Shown piece after piece: positions 56,499 to 64,000 of a stretch of DNA of 64,000 nt. Within the stretch, counting starts at the first letter, position 1. Every line of letters begins with the position of its first letter. The translations under genes were made by a program, and so were the position numbers. The notes beneath the pieces were generated by a model that was not told the DNA's origin, searched no databases, and worked only from the letters and a program-made list of their open reading frames with translations. Source of the stretch: Mycobacterium sp. 852014-52450_SCH5900713 (lineage in GTDB: Bacteria > Actinomycetota > Actinomycetes > Mycobacteriales > Mycobacteriaceae); the NCBI RefSeq assembly GCF_001667075.1, contig NZ_LZIL01000053.1, positions 1 to 64,000 on the forward strand, written 5' to 3'.

Positions 56499-58253
56499 TT
56501 AGTTGCGAACGACGGTGTTCCGGTCCCCCAGCTTGGCCCGATACATGGCCGCGTCCGCCCGGGCGGTGATCAGGTCGACGGACTCGCCGGGCATGGCGAG
56601 CGTGGCGCCGATGCTCAGTGTCGCCGATAACCACTTCCCGGATACATCAATGGGTTCGGCGGCGCGACAGCGAATCTTCTCGGCGATCTGGGCGAGCTCG
56701 TCGACGCTGTGAATGTCGGGCAGCAGGACGAGTATCTCGTCGCCCCCCATCCGGCCCACCGTGTCACCCCCGCGCACGCTTCCACAAATCCTTGCGGCGA
56801 GGGTTGCCAGCACACAGTCGCCCACGCCGTGGCCCCAGGTGTCGTTGATTTGCTTGAAGCGGTCGACGTCGCAGAACAACACCCCGACATACGATCCGAG
56901 CGGCCGCGGCTTCTGCATCGCGGCCTCGAATCGGCTGATGGCCTCGGCGCGGTTCACCAGCCCGGTAAGGGTGTCGAACCGTGCCATCCGTTCCAGCCGC
57001 CGCTCCGCCTCCACCTGCTCGTCGATGATGCGCACCGCGGCGATCAGGCCATCGGTGTTGCCCTCGGCGTCGACGTACGGCTTCCCGTGCCCCTCGACCC
57101 AGTGGTAATTGCCGTCGGCGGAGCGCACGCGAAACCGGTGCAGGACCGATTCGCCTGCGGTGACCTTTCCCAGCGCACTGATGACCGCCTCGAGGTCGCG
57201 CGGGTGGATGTGGCGGTCGAAATCCGAGCCGGTCCAACCCTGCGGCGACCGGCCCAACGCCGCCTCCACGGACGGCGAGATCCACACAACCTCAGCGCCG
57301 CGCAGGTGCACGATGATGTCGACCGCGTTGTCGGCGAGGATACGATAGCGCATCTCGGCGTCGGCGCGTTCCTTACTGACCAGCTCCTGCTCGATCAACA
57401 GCTTCTGCTCGCGCTGGATGAAGAAGAACGTGATCGCCCCGACGATGGCGGTGCCGAGCAGTACCGAGAAGGTCCATTCCGCCTGCTGGCCCAGACCGAG
57501 CCGCAGAAAGAACGGCCTCGACAGCGCGACGACGATCGGAAAGCCGGCGAGGATGCCCACCAACCGAAGAAGTGACTTCCGGTCCGGTCGGGCGAGCAGC
57601 CAGGCGACCGGAGACCGGTCGGGGCGCGCCAGCGACGTCGCGGCGGCAAGCAGCAGCAGAGCCACGGCCGTCATGAACGCCTGGCCGGTCGAAGGCGAGA
57701 AGCCCACCAGCGCCAAAGCGCCGAACATGTAGGCCCCGACCGTGACGAACGGGGTGGCCCCGCCGGCCGCCATGCATGCGAGCCAGGCCAAACGCGTCCC
57801 CCGATCGACGCGGATCAGGGCGACGGCGGCCGCCAGGGGCAGGACCGACGCCGCCGTCTGCGCGCTGGGACGCCCGGGCCAGGTCTGTTGCGACGTGCGA
57901 ACCGCGTCCCCGAACCACGTCAGGTCCAGGGCGGTCGATGGACCGCCGGTGGCGTACTCCAAGAGGGTCACGCCGGCAAGCGCGCCCACCAGCATGGCGA
58001 GGCCACGGCCGGCCCACACTCGTCCCCTCGACGGGCGGCCCGACTGGGCCAGGATCGCCGTGCCCAGCGCCGCCAGCCACAACGCGGTCCACGGCATCAT
58101 CTGCGGCCAGGTCGCATTGATCCGGGTCAGCCGGTCGACGCCGGTCGCCCAACCCAGCCAGGACAGCGTCGCGATGACAAACACCACCGCCAAGGCGATC
58201 CGTCTGCACCAGGCCACGTCGTTCAGGCACGCGTCGGGGCTCGGCCTCTCCAT
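56499..58253 (-). CDS. Membrane PAS-GGDEF diguanylate cyclase
   Basis: A 584-residue signalling protein. Eight or more hydrophobic helices (residues about 15-290) form a membrane sensor. A PAS domain follows (about 310-425: YRILADNAVDIIVHLRGAEV and VEGHGKPYVDAEGN), then a GGDEF domain (about 430-584). The active loop is GGDEI at residues 503-507 (final Phe replaced by Ile), and the product-inhibition site RxxD is intact at Arg494-Asp497. It should make c-di-GMP. ATG 58253 has GGAAGGGGC upstream. There is no EAL domain. Confidence 0.9.
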   Translation of the reverse strand: MERPSPDACLNDVAWCRRIALAVVFVIATLSWLGWATGVDRLTRINATWPQMMPWTALWLAALGTAILAQSGRPSRGRVWAGRGLAMLVGALAGVTLLEYATGGPSTALDLTWFGDAVRTSQQTWPGRPSAQTAASVLPLAAAVALIRVDRGTRLAWLACMAAGGATPFVTVGAYMFGALALVGFSPSTGQAFMTAVALLLLAAATSLARPDRSPVAWLLARPDRKSLLRLVGILAGFPIVVALSRPFFLRLGLGQQAEWTFSVLLGTAIVGAITFFFIQREQKLLIEQELVSKERADAEMRYRILADNAVDIIVHLRGAEVVWISPSVEAALGRSPQGWTGSDFDRHIHPRDLEAVISALGKVTAGESVLHRFRVRSADGNYHWVEGHGKPYVDAEGNTDGLIAAVRIIDEQVEAERRLERMARFDTLTGLVNRAEAISRFEAAMQKPRPLGSYVGVLFCDVDRFKQINDTWGHGVGDCVLATLAARICGSVRGGDTVGRMGGDEILVLLPDIHSVDELAQIAEKIRCRAAEPIDVSGKWLSATLSIGATLAMPGESVDLITARADAAMYRAKLGDRNTVVRN

Positions 58254-58327
58254 CGGCTGCCCCTTCCTTCCCCCGCGGCGGCGCAACCGACAGTGTGCGG
58301 GAGTAGGAAACCGATGTCTGGGGGCAA

Positions 58328-58357
58328 AAGGTCACCACTCTCGCGGCGAAGGTCACC
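58328..58357 (-). repeat. AAGGTCACC direct repeat before the diguanylate cyclase gene
   Basis: AAGGTCACC occurs at 58328-58336 and 58349-58357, exactly 21 bp apart (two helical turns), within the 112-nt gap between glgX and the cyclase. It may bind a regulator. Confidence 0.4.
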
Positions 58358-58365
58358 GATGCGCG

Positions 58366-60516
58366 TCAGCCTCCGTCGGGGGCTTGCAACACCACGGCGG
58401 TATGCGCGTCCACGGTGAGCGTCCCTCCCCCGGGCACCTCCTCCGCGGGCGTCTCCTCCTCCGGGCCGGTGAACACCACGAGTTGCCAGGCGGCGCCGAA
58501 TTCCTTTGGCGGCAGGGTGAACTCGATCGGCTCGTAATGGGCGTTGAAGCAGAGCAGGAACGAGTCGTCGAACACCCGCTGCCCCCGCGCGTCGCGGTCC
58601 GGGATGCCGTGCCCGTTGAGGAACACCGCGACGGACTTCGCGAATCCGGCGCCCCAGTCCTCCTCGGTCATCTCGGCGCCCTCGGGGGTGAACCAGGCGA
58701 TGTCGGGCAACCCGTCCTGGCCGCGGCGGCCCAGCGGCTTGCCGGAGAAGAACCGGCGCCGCCGGAAGACCGGATGGTTGGCGCGTAGGGCCGACACCAC
58801 GCGGGTGAATTCCAGCAGGCCGTTATCGGCCTTGGACCAGTCGATCCAGGTGAGCTCGTTGTCCTGGCAGTAGCCGTTGTTGTTGCCGTTCTGCGTGCGG
58901 CCCAGCTCGTCGCCGTGACAGATCATCGGCACCCCCTGCGACAGCAGCAGCGTGGTGAGGAAGTTGCGCTGTTGGCGGGCGCGCAGCGCGTTGACGCCCG
59001 GGTCGTCGGTGGGCCCCTCCGCGCCGCAGTTCCAGGACCGGTTGTGACTTTCGCCGTCGTTGTTGTCCTCGCCGTTTGCCTCGTTGTGTTTCTCGTTGTA
59101 GGACACCAGGTCTCGCAGCGTGAACCCGTCGTGGGCGATGACGAAGTTGATCGAGGCCACCGGCCGGCGCGCCGTGTGCTCGTACAGGTCGGCCGACCCG
59201 GACAGCCGGTAGGCGAACTCGTCGAGGGTCGACGGCTCGCCGCGCCAGAAGTCCCGGACCGCGTCGCGGTATTTGCCGTTCCATTCGGTCCACTGCGGCG
59301 GGAAATTGCCGACCTGGTAACCGCCCGGGCCAACGTCCCACGGCTCGGCGATCAACTTGACCTGGCTGACCGTCGGATCCTGTTGCACCAGTTCGAAGAA
59401 CGTGGCCAGCCGGTCCACGTCGTAGAACTCGCGGGCCAGCGTCGAGGCGAGGTCGAAGCGGAAGCCGTCGACGTGCATCTCGGTCACCCAGTAGCGCAAC
59501 GAGTCCATGATCAGCTGCAGGGCGTGCGGGTGCCCGACGTTGAGGCTGTTGCCCGTCCCGGTGTAGTCCATGTAGTAGCGCTTGTCGTCGTCGACCAGCC
59601 GGTAATACGCGGCGTTGTCGATGCCGCGCATGGACAGCGTCGGGCCCATGTGGTTGCCCTCGGCCGTGTGGTTGTAGACGACGTCGAGGATGACCTCGAT
59701 GCCGGCCTCGTGCAGGGCGCGGACCATCGCCTTGAACTCCTGCACCTGACCGCCCGGCGACGTCGAACTGGAGTACTTGAAATCGGGCGCGAAGAACCCG
59801 ATCGTGTTGTAGCCCCAGTAGTTCGACAGGCCCTTGTCCACCAAAGTGGAGTCGTTGGCGAAGTGGTGCACCGGCATCAGCTCGATGGCCGTGACGCCGA
59901 GGTCCTTGAGGTGGTCGATGATCACCGGGTGCGCGACGCCCGCGTAGGTGCCGCGCAGCTGCTCGGGGATGTCGGGGTGGGTCTGCGTCAGGCCCTTGAC
60001 GTGCGCCTCGTAGATGACTGTGTCGGCGTATTGGTGGTCCGGCGGCCGGTCGTTGCCCCAGTCGAAGTAGGGGCTGATCACCACCGACTTGGGCATGAAC
60101 GCGGCCGAGTCGTCGTCGTTGCGGCTGTCGGGGTCGCCGAAGTTGTAGCTGAACAGGGCCTGGTTCCACTCGAACGACCCGTCGATGGCCTTCGAATACG
60201 GGTCCACCAGCAGCTTGTTCGCGTTGCACCGCAGGCCGTTCTGCGGGTCGTACTGACCGTGCACGCGGTAGCCGTAGCGTTGGCCGGGTTCGATGTTGGG
60301 GATGTAGGCGTGCCAGATGTAGCCGTCGACCTCGGGAAGCGGGACCCGGCTCTCGGTGCCGTCGGCGTCGAACAGGCACAGCTCCACCCGCTCGGCCACT
60401 TCGCTGAAGACGGCGAAATTGGTGCCCGCCCCGTCGTAGGTGGCGCCCAGGGGGTAGGCGCGGCCCGGCCACACCTCTCCGGTGGGCGTGGGGGCGGAAG
60501 CTTCTGCGGATGTCAT
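58366..60516 (-). CDS. glgX: Glycogen debranching enzyme GlgX
   Basis: A 716-residue GH13 enzyme with an N-terminal CBM48 domain (YPLGATYDGAGTNFAVFSEV) and a catalytic barrel. The nucleophile Asp is in DGFRFDLAS, the acid Glu in LIAEPWDVG, and the third Asp in FVIAHDGFTLRD. It cuts alpha-1,6 branches of glycogen, giving maltodextrins for the glycogen and trehalose cycles. ATG 60516 is only 10 nt from a perfect SigF-type -10, so the mRNA would have almost no leader. No partner treY or treZ gene follows in this window. Confidence 0.95.
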   Translation of the reverse strand: MTSAEASAPTPTGEVWPGRAYPLGATYDGAGTNFAVFSEVAERVELCLFDADGTESRVPLPEVDGYIWHAYIPNIEPGQRYGYRVHGQYDPQNGLRCNANKLLVDPYSKAIDGSFEWNQALFSYNFGDPDSRNDDDSAAFMPKSVVISPYFDWGNDRPPDHQYADTVIYEAHVKGLTQTHPDIPEQLRGTYAGVAHPVIIDHLKDLGVTAIELMPVHHFANDSTLVDKGLSNYWGYNTIGFFAPDFKYSSSTSPGGQVQEFKAMVRALHEAGIEVILDVVYNHTAEGNHMGPTLSMRGIDNAAYYRLVDDDKRYYMDYTGTGNSLNVGHPHALQLIMDSLRYWVTEMHVDGFRFDLASTLAREFYDVDRLATFFELVQQDPTVSQVKLIAEPWDVGPGGYQVGNFPPQWTEWNGKYRDAVRDFWRGEPSTLDEFAYRLSGSADLYEHTARRPVASINFVIAHDGFTLRDLVSYNEKHNEANGEDNNDGESHNRSWNCGAEGPTDDPGVNALRARQQRNFLTTLLLSQGVPMICHGDELGRTQNGNNNGYCQDNELTWIDWSKADNGLLEFTRVVSALRANHPVFRRRRFFSGKPLGRRGQDGLPDIAWFTPEGAEMTEEDWGAGFAKSVAVFLNGHGIPDRDARGQRVFDDSFLLCFNAHYEPIEFTLPPKEFGAAWQLVVFTGPEEETPAEEVPGGGTLTVDAHTAVVLQAPDGG

Positions 60517-60526
60517 GGCGCAATCA

Positions 60527-60552
60527 ATACCCTACCGGGGACTCCCCCAAAC
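60527..60552 (-). promoter_or_regulatory. SigF-type promoter, glgX
   Basis: Minus strand: GTTT (60552-60549), 16 nt, GGGTAT (60532-60527), a perfect match to the consensus, 10 nt before the ATG at 60516. Confidence 0.7.
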
Positions 60553-60585
60553 GGGGGCCCGGAAGGCCTTGCGGCTAAACGGTTT

Positions 60586-61767
60586 TCAAGGTCGTAACAT
60601 GACCTTCACCGCCCCGTCCTGCTTCTTCTGGAAAATGTCGTAGGCGTGCGGGGCCTGGTCGAGGGGCAGCACGTGCGACGCGAAGGTGTCGACGCCGAGC
60701 GGGTCGTCGTCGGTGAGCAGCGGCATGATGTCGTCCACCCACCGCTTCACGTTCGCCTGGCCCATCCGCAGGGTCACCTGCTTGTCGAACAAAGTGAGCA
60801 TCGGCAACGGGTCGGCCATCCCGCCGTACACGCCGATCAGCGATATCGTGCCGCCGCGGCGCACGATGTCGATGGCGGAGTACAGGGCACTGAGCCGGTC
60901 CACACCGGCGGTCTGCATCAGCCGCTTGCCAATGAAGTCCGGCAACATGCCGGCGGCTTGCTGGGCCAGTTTGGCCGCCGGTGAACCGTGCGCTTCCATG
61001 CCCACCGCATCGATGACCGAGTCGGAGCCTCGCCCGCCGGTCAGGTCCCGGATCGCCTCCCCGAGTGGCGAGTCGAGCCGGCCCAAGTCGATGGTGTGGA
61101 TGCCGCGCTGCGCGGCACGTCCGAGGCGTTCGGCCACCAGGTCCACGGCGATCACCCGATAACCGAGGTGATCGGCGATGCGCGCGGCCATGTCGCCGAT
61201 CGGGCCCAAGCCGAGCACGGTGAGCGTGCCGCCGTCCGGGATGTCGGCGTAGGCCACCGCCTGCCAGGCCGTCGGCAGCACGTCGGACAGGTAGACGAAC
61301 CGCGAATCCGGCGGCCCCACAGGGACTTTGATGTGGGTGAACTGCGCCTGTGGGACCCGCAGCAGTTCGGCCTGGCCGCCCGGGACCGCGCCGTAGAGCT
61401 CCGAGTAGCCGAACAGCGCGGCCCCCATGCCCTGGTCACGCACCTGCGTGGTTTCGCATTGGGTGTAGAGCCGCTTGTTGCACATGTAGCAAGTGCCGCA
61501 GGAGATTTGGAAGGGGATGACGACCCGGTCCCCGACCCGCAGGTCACCCGTTTCACCCCCGACCTCGCGCACGATTCCCATGGGTTCGTGTCCAAGGATG
61601 TCCCCGGGCTTCATGAAGGCCCCGAGGATCTCATAGAGGTGCAGGTCGGACCCGCAGATATTGGTCGACGTGACTTCGATGATGGCGTCGGTGGGTTGCT
61701 CGATCTTCGGGTCGGGCACCGACTCCACCCGCACGTCGCGCTTGCCGTGCCACGTGACAGCCTTCAT
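60586..61767 (-). CDS. Zinc-dependent alcohol/formaldehyde dehydrogenase
   Basis: A 393-residue medium-chain dehydrogenase. Catalytic zinc ligands are in ICGSDLH (Cys) and GHEPMGIV (His, Glu). The structural zinc has CGTCYMCNKRLYTQC. The cofactor loop is GLGPIGDMAAR. The long insert and C-terminal AAGMLPDFIGKRLMQTAGVD resemble the glutathione-independent formaldehyde dehydrogenase group. It may detoxify aldehydes. ATG 61767 is 11 nt after a perfect SigF-type promoter. It lies on the same strand as glgX, 69 nt upstream of it, with glgX having its own promoter. Confidence 0.93.
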   Translation of the reverse strand: MKAVTWHGKRDVRVESVPDPKIEQPTDAIIEVTSTNICGSDLHLYEILGAFMKPGDILGHEPMGIVREVGGETGDLRVGDRVVIPFQISCGTCYMCNKRLYTQCETTQVRDQGMGAALFGYSELYGAVPGGQAELLRVPQAQFTHIKVPVGPPDSRFVYLSDVLPTAWQAVAYADIPDGGTLTVLGLGPIGDMAARIADHLGYRVIAVDLVAERLGRAAQRGIHTIDLGRLDSPLGEAIRDLTGGRGSDSVIDAVGMEAHGSPAAKLAQQAAGMLPDFIGKRLMQTAGVDRLSALYSAIDIVRRGGTISLIGVYGGMADPLPMLTLFDKQVTLRMGQANVKRWVDDIMPLLTDDDPLGVDTFASHVLPLDQAPHAYDIFQKKQDGAVKVMLRP

Positions 61768-61778
61768 GTGGGAAGCGC

Positions 61779-61803
61779 ATACCCGTCTCGCGGCCCCCGA
61801 AAC
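61779..61803 (-). promoter_or_regulatory. SigF-type promoter, alcohol dehydrogenase gene
   Basis: Minus strand: GTTT (61803-61800), 15 nt, GGGTAT (61784-61779), a perfect match, 11 nt before the ATG. A small stem, GCCGC-TTTA-GCGGC (61804-61817), lies just upstream of the -35. Confidence 0.7.
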
Positions 61804-61963
61804 GCCGCTTTAGCGGCACCGGCGTTTGAGCGGATGCTCGCTGTCGATCAACGAGTTCGCGATGTTGGTGAGGAAGGCTTGCTGCGCACCGGCCCCGCAT
61901 GCACGTATTGCGTTGCTATTAAACATTTTTGGGGGCCCTCGCTGTGGTTGTTCCAGTGAAACC

Positions 61964-62012
61964 ACGACGGGTGCCCCGATCCGCTCGGGGCACCCGTCGT
62001 AGACTCGGATTG
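61964..62012 (+). promoter_or_regulatory. 16-bp palindrome and leaderless -10 before the NDH-2-like gene
   Basis: ACGACGGGTGCCCCGA (61964-61979) and its exact complement TCGGGGCACCCGTCGT (61985-62000) flank a 5-nt loop. TAGACT (62000-62005), a TANNNT -10 box, touches the right arm and is 7 nt from GTG 62013. The palindrome therefore covers about positions -13 to -49 of a leaderless promoter, where a repressor or activator could sit. Confidence 0.6.
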
Positions 62013-63323
62013 GTGACCTCGATAGTGATCGTTGGCAGCGGCTTCACCGGATTCACCTGCGCGGGCCGTCTGGCCCGAATCCTGCGGAGACGGCGCGTGC
62101 AGGCCGACATCACGATCGTCTCCCCGGTGGATTACATGCTGTACACGCCGTTGTTGCCCGACGTCGCCGGCGGGGTGATCGATGCCCGGTTCGTGGCGAT
62201 CCCCCTGGCCAACAGCCTCAAAGGCGTGCACGCGGTGCGCGGCCGCGTGGATGGTGTGGACTTCGCCCGGCACACGCTGAGATGGTGTGATCCCGAAGAG
62301 CGCAGCCACACCATGGCCTGGGATCGGTTGGTGCTCACGCCGGGTTCGGTGACAAGGCTTCTCGATGTTCCGGGCCTCGCGACGTGCGCGCGCGGGTTGA
62401 AGACCACCGCCGAGGCCCTATACCTACGAGACCATTTCGTGGAGCAGCTCGAGCTGGCCAACATCGAGGACGACCCGCAGGTGGCACAGGCCCGGCGCTC
62501 CGTCGTCGTGGTCGGGGCCTCCTATTCGGGCACCGAACTGGTGGCACAGCTTCGGGCGCTGGCCGACGCGGCCGCCAAGCAGATGCGCTTCGACCCCGCC
62601 GCCGTCCGGTTCGTGCTCCTCGATCTGGCCGAGCAGGTGATGCCCGAGGTCGGCAAGAAGCTGGGCGATGCCGCGCAGAAGGTCCTCCGCCGGCGCGGGA
62701 TCGACGTCCGGCTCGGCCTCACGCTCAAGGAAGCACACGGCGATCACGTTGTGCTCAGCGATGATTCGCGCATCGACACGCGCACGGTCGCCTGGGTGAC
62801 CGGTGTCACCGGAGCGCCGCTGATCCAGGATCTGGGGTTGCCGACCGAGCGGGGCCGACTCAAAGTCCAGCCGGATCTGCAAGTGCCGGATCACCCCGAC
62901 GTCTTCGCGGCCGGCGACGCGGCCGCGGTCCCCGACCTGACCCAGCCGGGAAAGATCACGCCGCCCACCGCCCAGCACGCCACCCGCCAGGGCAAGGTGC
63001 TGGCCCGCAACGTGGCGGCCAGCCTCGATTATAGCACGCCCAAGCAATACAAGCACCGCAACCTGGGCCTGGTGGTCGACCTGGGACCGTGGCAGGCGGT
63101 GGCCAACCCGCTGAACATCCACCTCTCGGGCCTGCCGGCGAAGGTCGTCACCCGGTCGTATCACCTGTACGCGATTCCGCGGGGCGTCAACCGGTGGGCG
63201 GTGTCGCTGGCCTACCTGACCGACGCGCTGTTCGCCCGGTCGGTGGTGTCCATCGGGCTGTCCTCCGAGGAGGACGCACAGTTTGCGGCCAGCGAGGGCA
63301 TCCCGATGCCGAAGACCGGCTGA
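62013..63323 (+). CDS. NAD(P)/FAD-dependent oxidoreductase (NDH-2-like)
   Basis: A 436-residue flavoprotein of the type II NADH dehydrogenase family. The FAD motif is IVGSGFTGFTCAGRLARIL at the N-terminus, the NAD motif is VVVGASYSGTELVAQLR near residue 165, and the FAD-closing block is DVFAAGDAAAVPD near 290. NDH-2 passes electrons from NADH to menaquinone without pumping protons; the C-terminal amphipathic region could bind the membrane. GTG 62013 is probably leaderless. An alternative role as a ferredoxin or sulphide reductase cannot be excluded. It is divergent from the alcohol dehydrogenase gene. Confidence 0.87.
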   Translation: MTSIVIVGSGFTGFTCAGRLARILRRRRVQADITIVSPVDYMLYTPLLPDVAGGVIDARFVAIPLANSLKGVHAVRGRVDGVDFARHTLRWCDPEERSHTMAWDRLVLTPGSVTRLLDVPGLATCARGLKTTAEALYLRDHFVEQLELANIEDDPQVAQARRSVVVVGASYSGTELVAQLRALADAAAKQMRFDPAAVRFVLLDLAEQVMPEVGKKLGDAAQKVLRRRGIDVRLGLTLKEAHGDHVVLSDDSRIDTRTVAWVTGVTGAPLIQDLGLPTERGRLKVQPDLQVPDHPDVFAAGDAAAVPDLTQPGKITPPTAQHATRQGKVLARNVAASLDYSTPKQYKHRNLGLVVDLGPWQAVANPLNIHLSGLPAKVVTRSYHLYAIPRGVNRWAVSLAYLTDALFARSVVSIGLSSEEDAQFAASEGIPMPKTG

Positions 63324-63330
63324 GCGCTGC

Positions 63331-63867
63331 TCAGCCCCCGGCCGACTGCTGCGCCATCGAGTAGGCCAGCTGCAGGAAGTCGGCGCCGGTCAACACGGTG
63401 AAGACGCCGGCGATCAGGCGGGTGAAGCGCGGGGCAAAGACCAAGCCGATGGCGAAGCCGGTCGCCACCCACATATCCAGGCAGAACGGGCACGTCAGCA
63501 GTTCTCCCACGCTGTGCCGCAATGGGCTTTCGTCCCGGACCTCCTCCATGACCTCGGCCGGGCCGCCGCTGCCCGCGAAGCGGGTGAAGGGCGCGCGCAA
63601 CGGGCTGGTCACCGCGTCTTTGGTCAGCGTCCGCGAGAGCTTGTGGGTGCCCAGGGTGACCGTGATCAGGTCCTGGATCCGCCACCGGGTGGGCAACGTC
63701 CGCCCGGTGAGCAGCGCGGCCGTGGTCGCGACGGCCACCACGGCGGTGTAGACGAGCAGCACCGCCAAGTATCCGCCCAACGGACGAGGCTCGTCGCCGC
63801 GGTATTCGTCCGCTTCGCGCCGTGCGCCGTCGACCACGTGGGTCTTGGCTTCCGCCACCTCTCCCAT
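63331..63867 (-). CDS. DUF1360 membrane protein
   Basis: A 178-residue protein with three hydrophobic helices (about 32-54, 130-150 and 150-168). The DUF1360 signature is DLITVTLGTHKLSRTLTKDA and the cysteine-containing LLTCPFCLDMWVATGF. In Bacillus and actinobacteria such proteins belong to general-stress or sporulation regulons. ATG 63867 has AAGGAGAT 5-12 nt upstream and a SigF-type promoter. It converges with the NDH-2-like gene with 7 nt between stops. Confidence 0.88.
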   Translation of the reverse strand: MGEVAEAKTHVVDGARREADEYRGDEPRPLGGYLAVLLVYTAVVAVATTAALLTGRTLPTRWRIQDLITVTLGTHKLSRTLTKDAVTSPLRAPFTRFAGSGGPAEVMEEVRDESPLRHSVGELLTCPFCLDMWVATGFAIGLVFAPRFTRLIAGVFTVLTGADFLQLAYSMAQQSAGG

Positions 63868-63902
63868 TGCATCTCCTTCAGCTCAAGGGCACAGCAGGCT
63901 GT

Positions 63903-63927
63903 GTACCCGAACTCGGTGAGCGCAATC
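63903..63927 (-). promoter_or_regulatory. SigF-type promoter, DUF1360 gene
   Basis: Minus strand: GATTG (63927-63923), 14 nt, GGGTAC (63908-63903), in line with the GNTTG-N14-18-GGGTAY form of the consensus. It ends 35 nt before the ATG. Confidence 0.55.
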
Positions 63928-63944
63928 GGAGGGTCGCGGTGCCC

Positions 63945-64000
63945 TCAGCCGGCCCCGTCGCCGGGTTCGCCGGCCTCCTGCGTGACCTTCGCGGTTTTGG
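63945..64000 (-). CDS. Possible C-terminus of a gene running past the right edge
   Basis: On the minus strand a frame enters from the right edge and ends at TGA (63947-63945) after VTQEAGEPGDGAG, a natural-looking acidic Gly-rich tail. Only about 17 codons are visible, so neither product nor reality can be confirmed. Confidence 0.3.
   Translation of the reverse strand, partial: KTAKVTQEAGEPGDGAG

Overview
The window is a GC-rich actinobacterial chromosome segment, almost certainly from a Mycobacterium and most likely a slow grower close to the M. avium complex. The evidence is the gene order: a receiver protein like Rv3143, then nuoA-N, then homologues of Rv3162c-Rv3166c (moxR/DUF58 operon), Rv3167c-Rv3169, aofH (Rv3170) and hpx (Rv3171c), in the order known from M. 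tuberculosis. The species is inferred. No tRNA, rRNA, CRISPR array or insertion sequence was seen.

Layout. (1) 1-8219, plus strand: a catabolic operon with 1-4 nt overlaps. It encodes a homogentisate-dioxygenase-like protein (5' end cut by the window), an alpha/beta hydrolase, a family III CoA-transferase, an HMG-CoA-lyase-like protein, a TetR regulator, an acyl-CoA dehydrogenase, a phosphotransferase, a DUF6285 protein and an NTF2-like protein; a YceI protein follows. The ACAD/kinase/DUF6285 trio resembles the Pseudomonas LvaC/LvaA/LvaB machinery that remodels 4-hydroxyacyl-CoAs. (2) 8250-24350: a degenerate receiver protein and the complete 14-gene respiratory complex I operon. (3) 24353-28463, minus strand: the MoxR-ATPase/DUF58/DUF4129 operon, ending 2 bp from nuoN. 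(4) 28.6-37.3 kb: a DUF222 (13E12) remnant, a methyltransferase, an SDR with its TetR regulator, then phosphotransferase, Rv3169-like, aofH, hpx and a second, Tat/lipobox-type amine oxidase. (5) 37.3-64 kb: an accessory and stress region with STAS and STAS-ATPase switch proteins, a SigF-regulon-like set of small stress proteins (CsbD, DUF3349, DUF7218, hemerythrin, DUF1360), UdgX, topoisomerase IB, a TPP enzyme, GlgX, a zinc alcohol dehydrogenase, an NDH-2-like flavoprotein and a diguanylate cyclase.

The main regulatory observation is that between 40.4 and 63.9 kb at least seven genes or operons carry a close match to the mycobacterial SigF promoter (GTTT, 14-16 nt, GGGTA) 10-180 nt before the start codon, with three weaker matches. 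The same stretch encodes partner-switching (STAS/ATPase) proteins of the type that control SigF. I read it as a general-stress island under one sigma factor. The main metabolic observation is the lva-like module joined to an HMG-CoA-lyase/CoA-transferase operon. Both are testable inferences. Start codons were chosen by Shine-Dalgarno spacing, overlap with the upstream gene and homologue length. Most strong genes have a long antisense shadow frame, which was left out.
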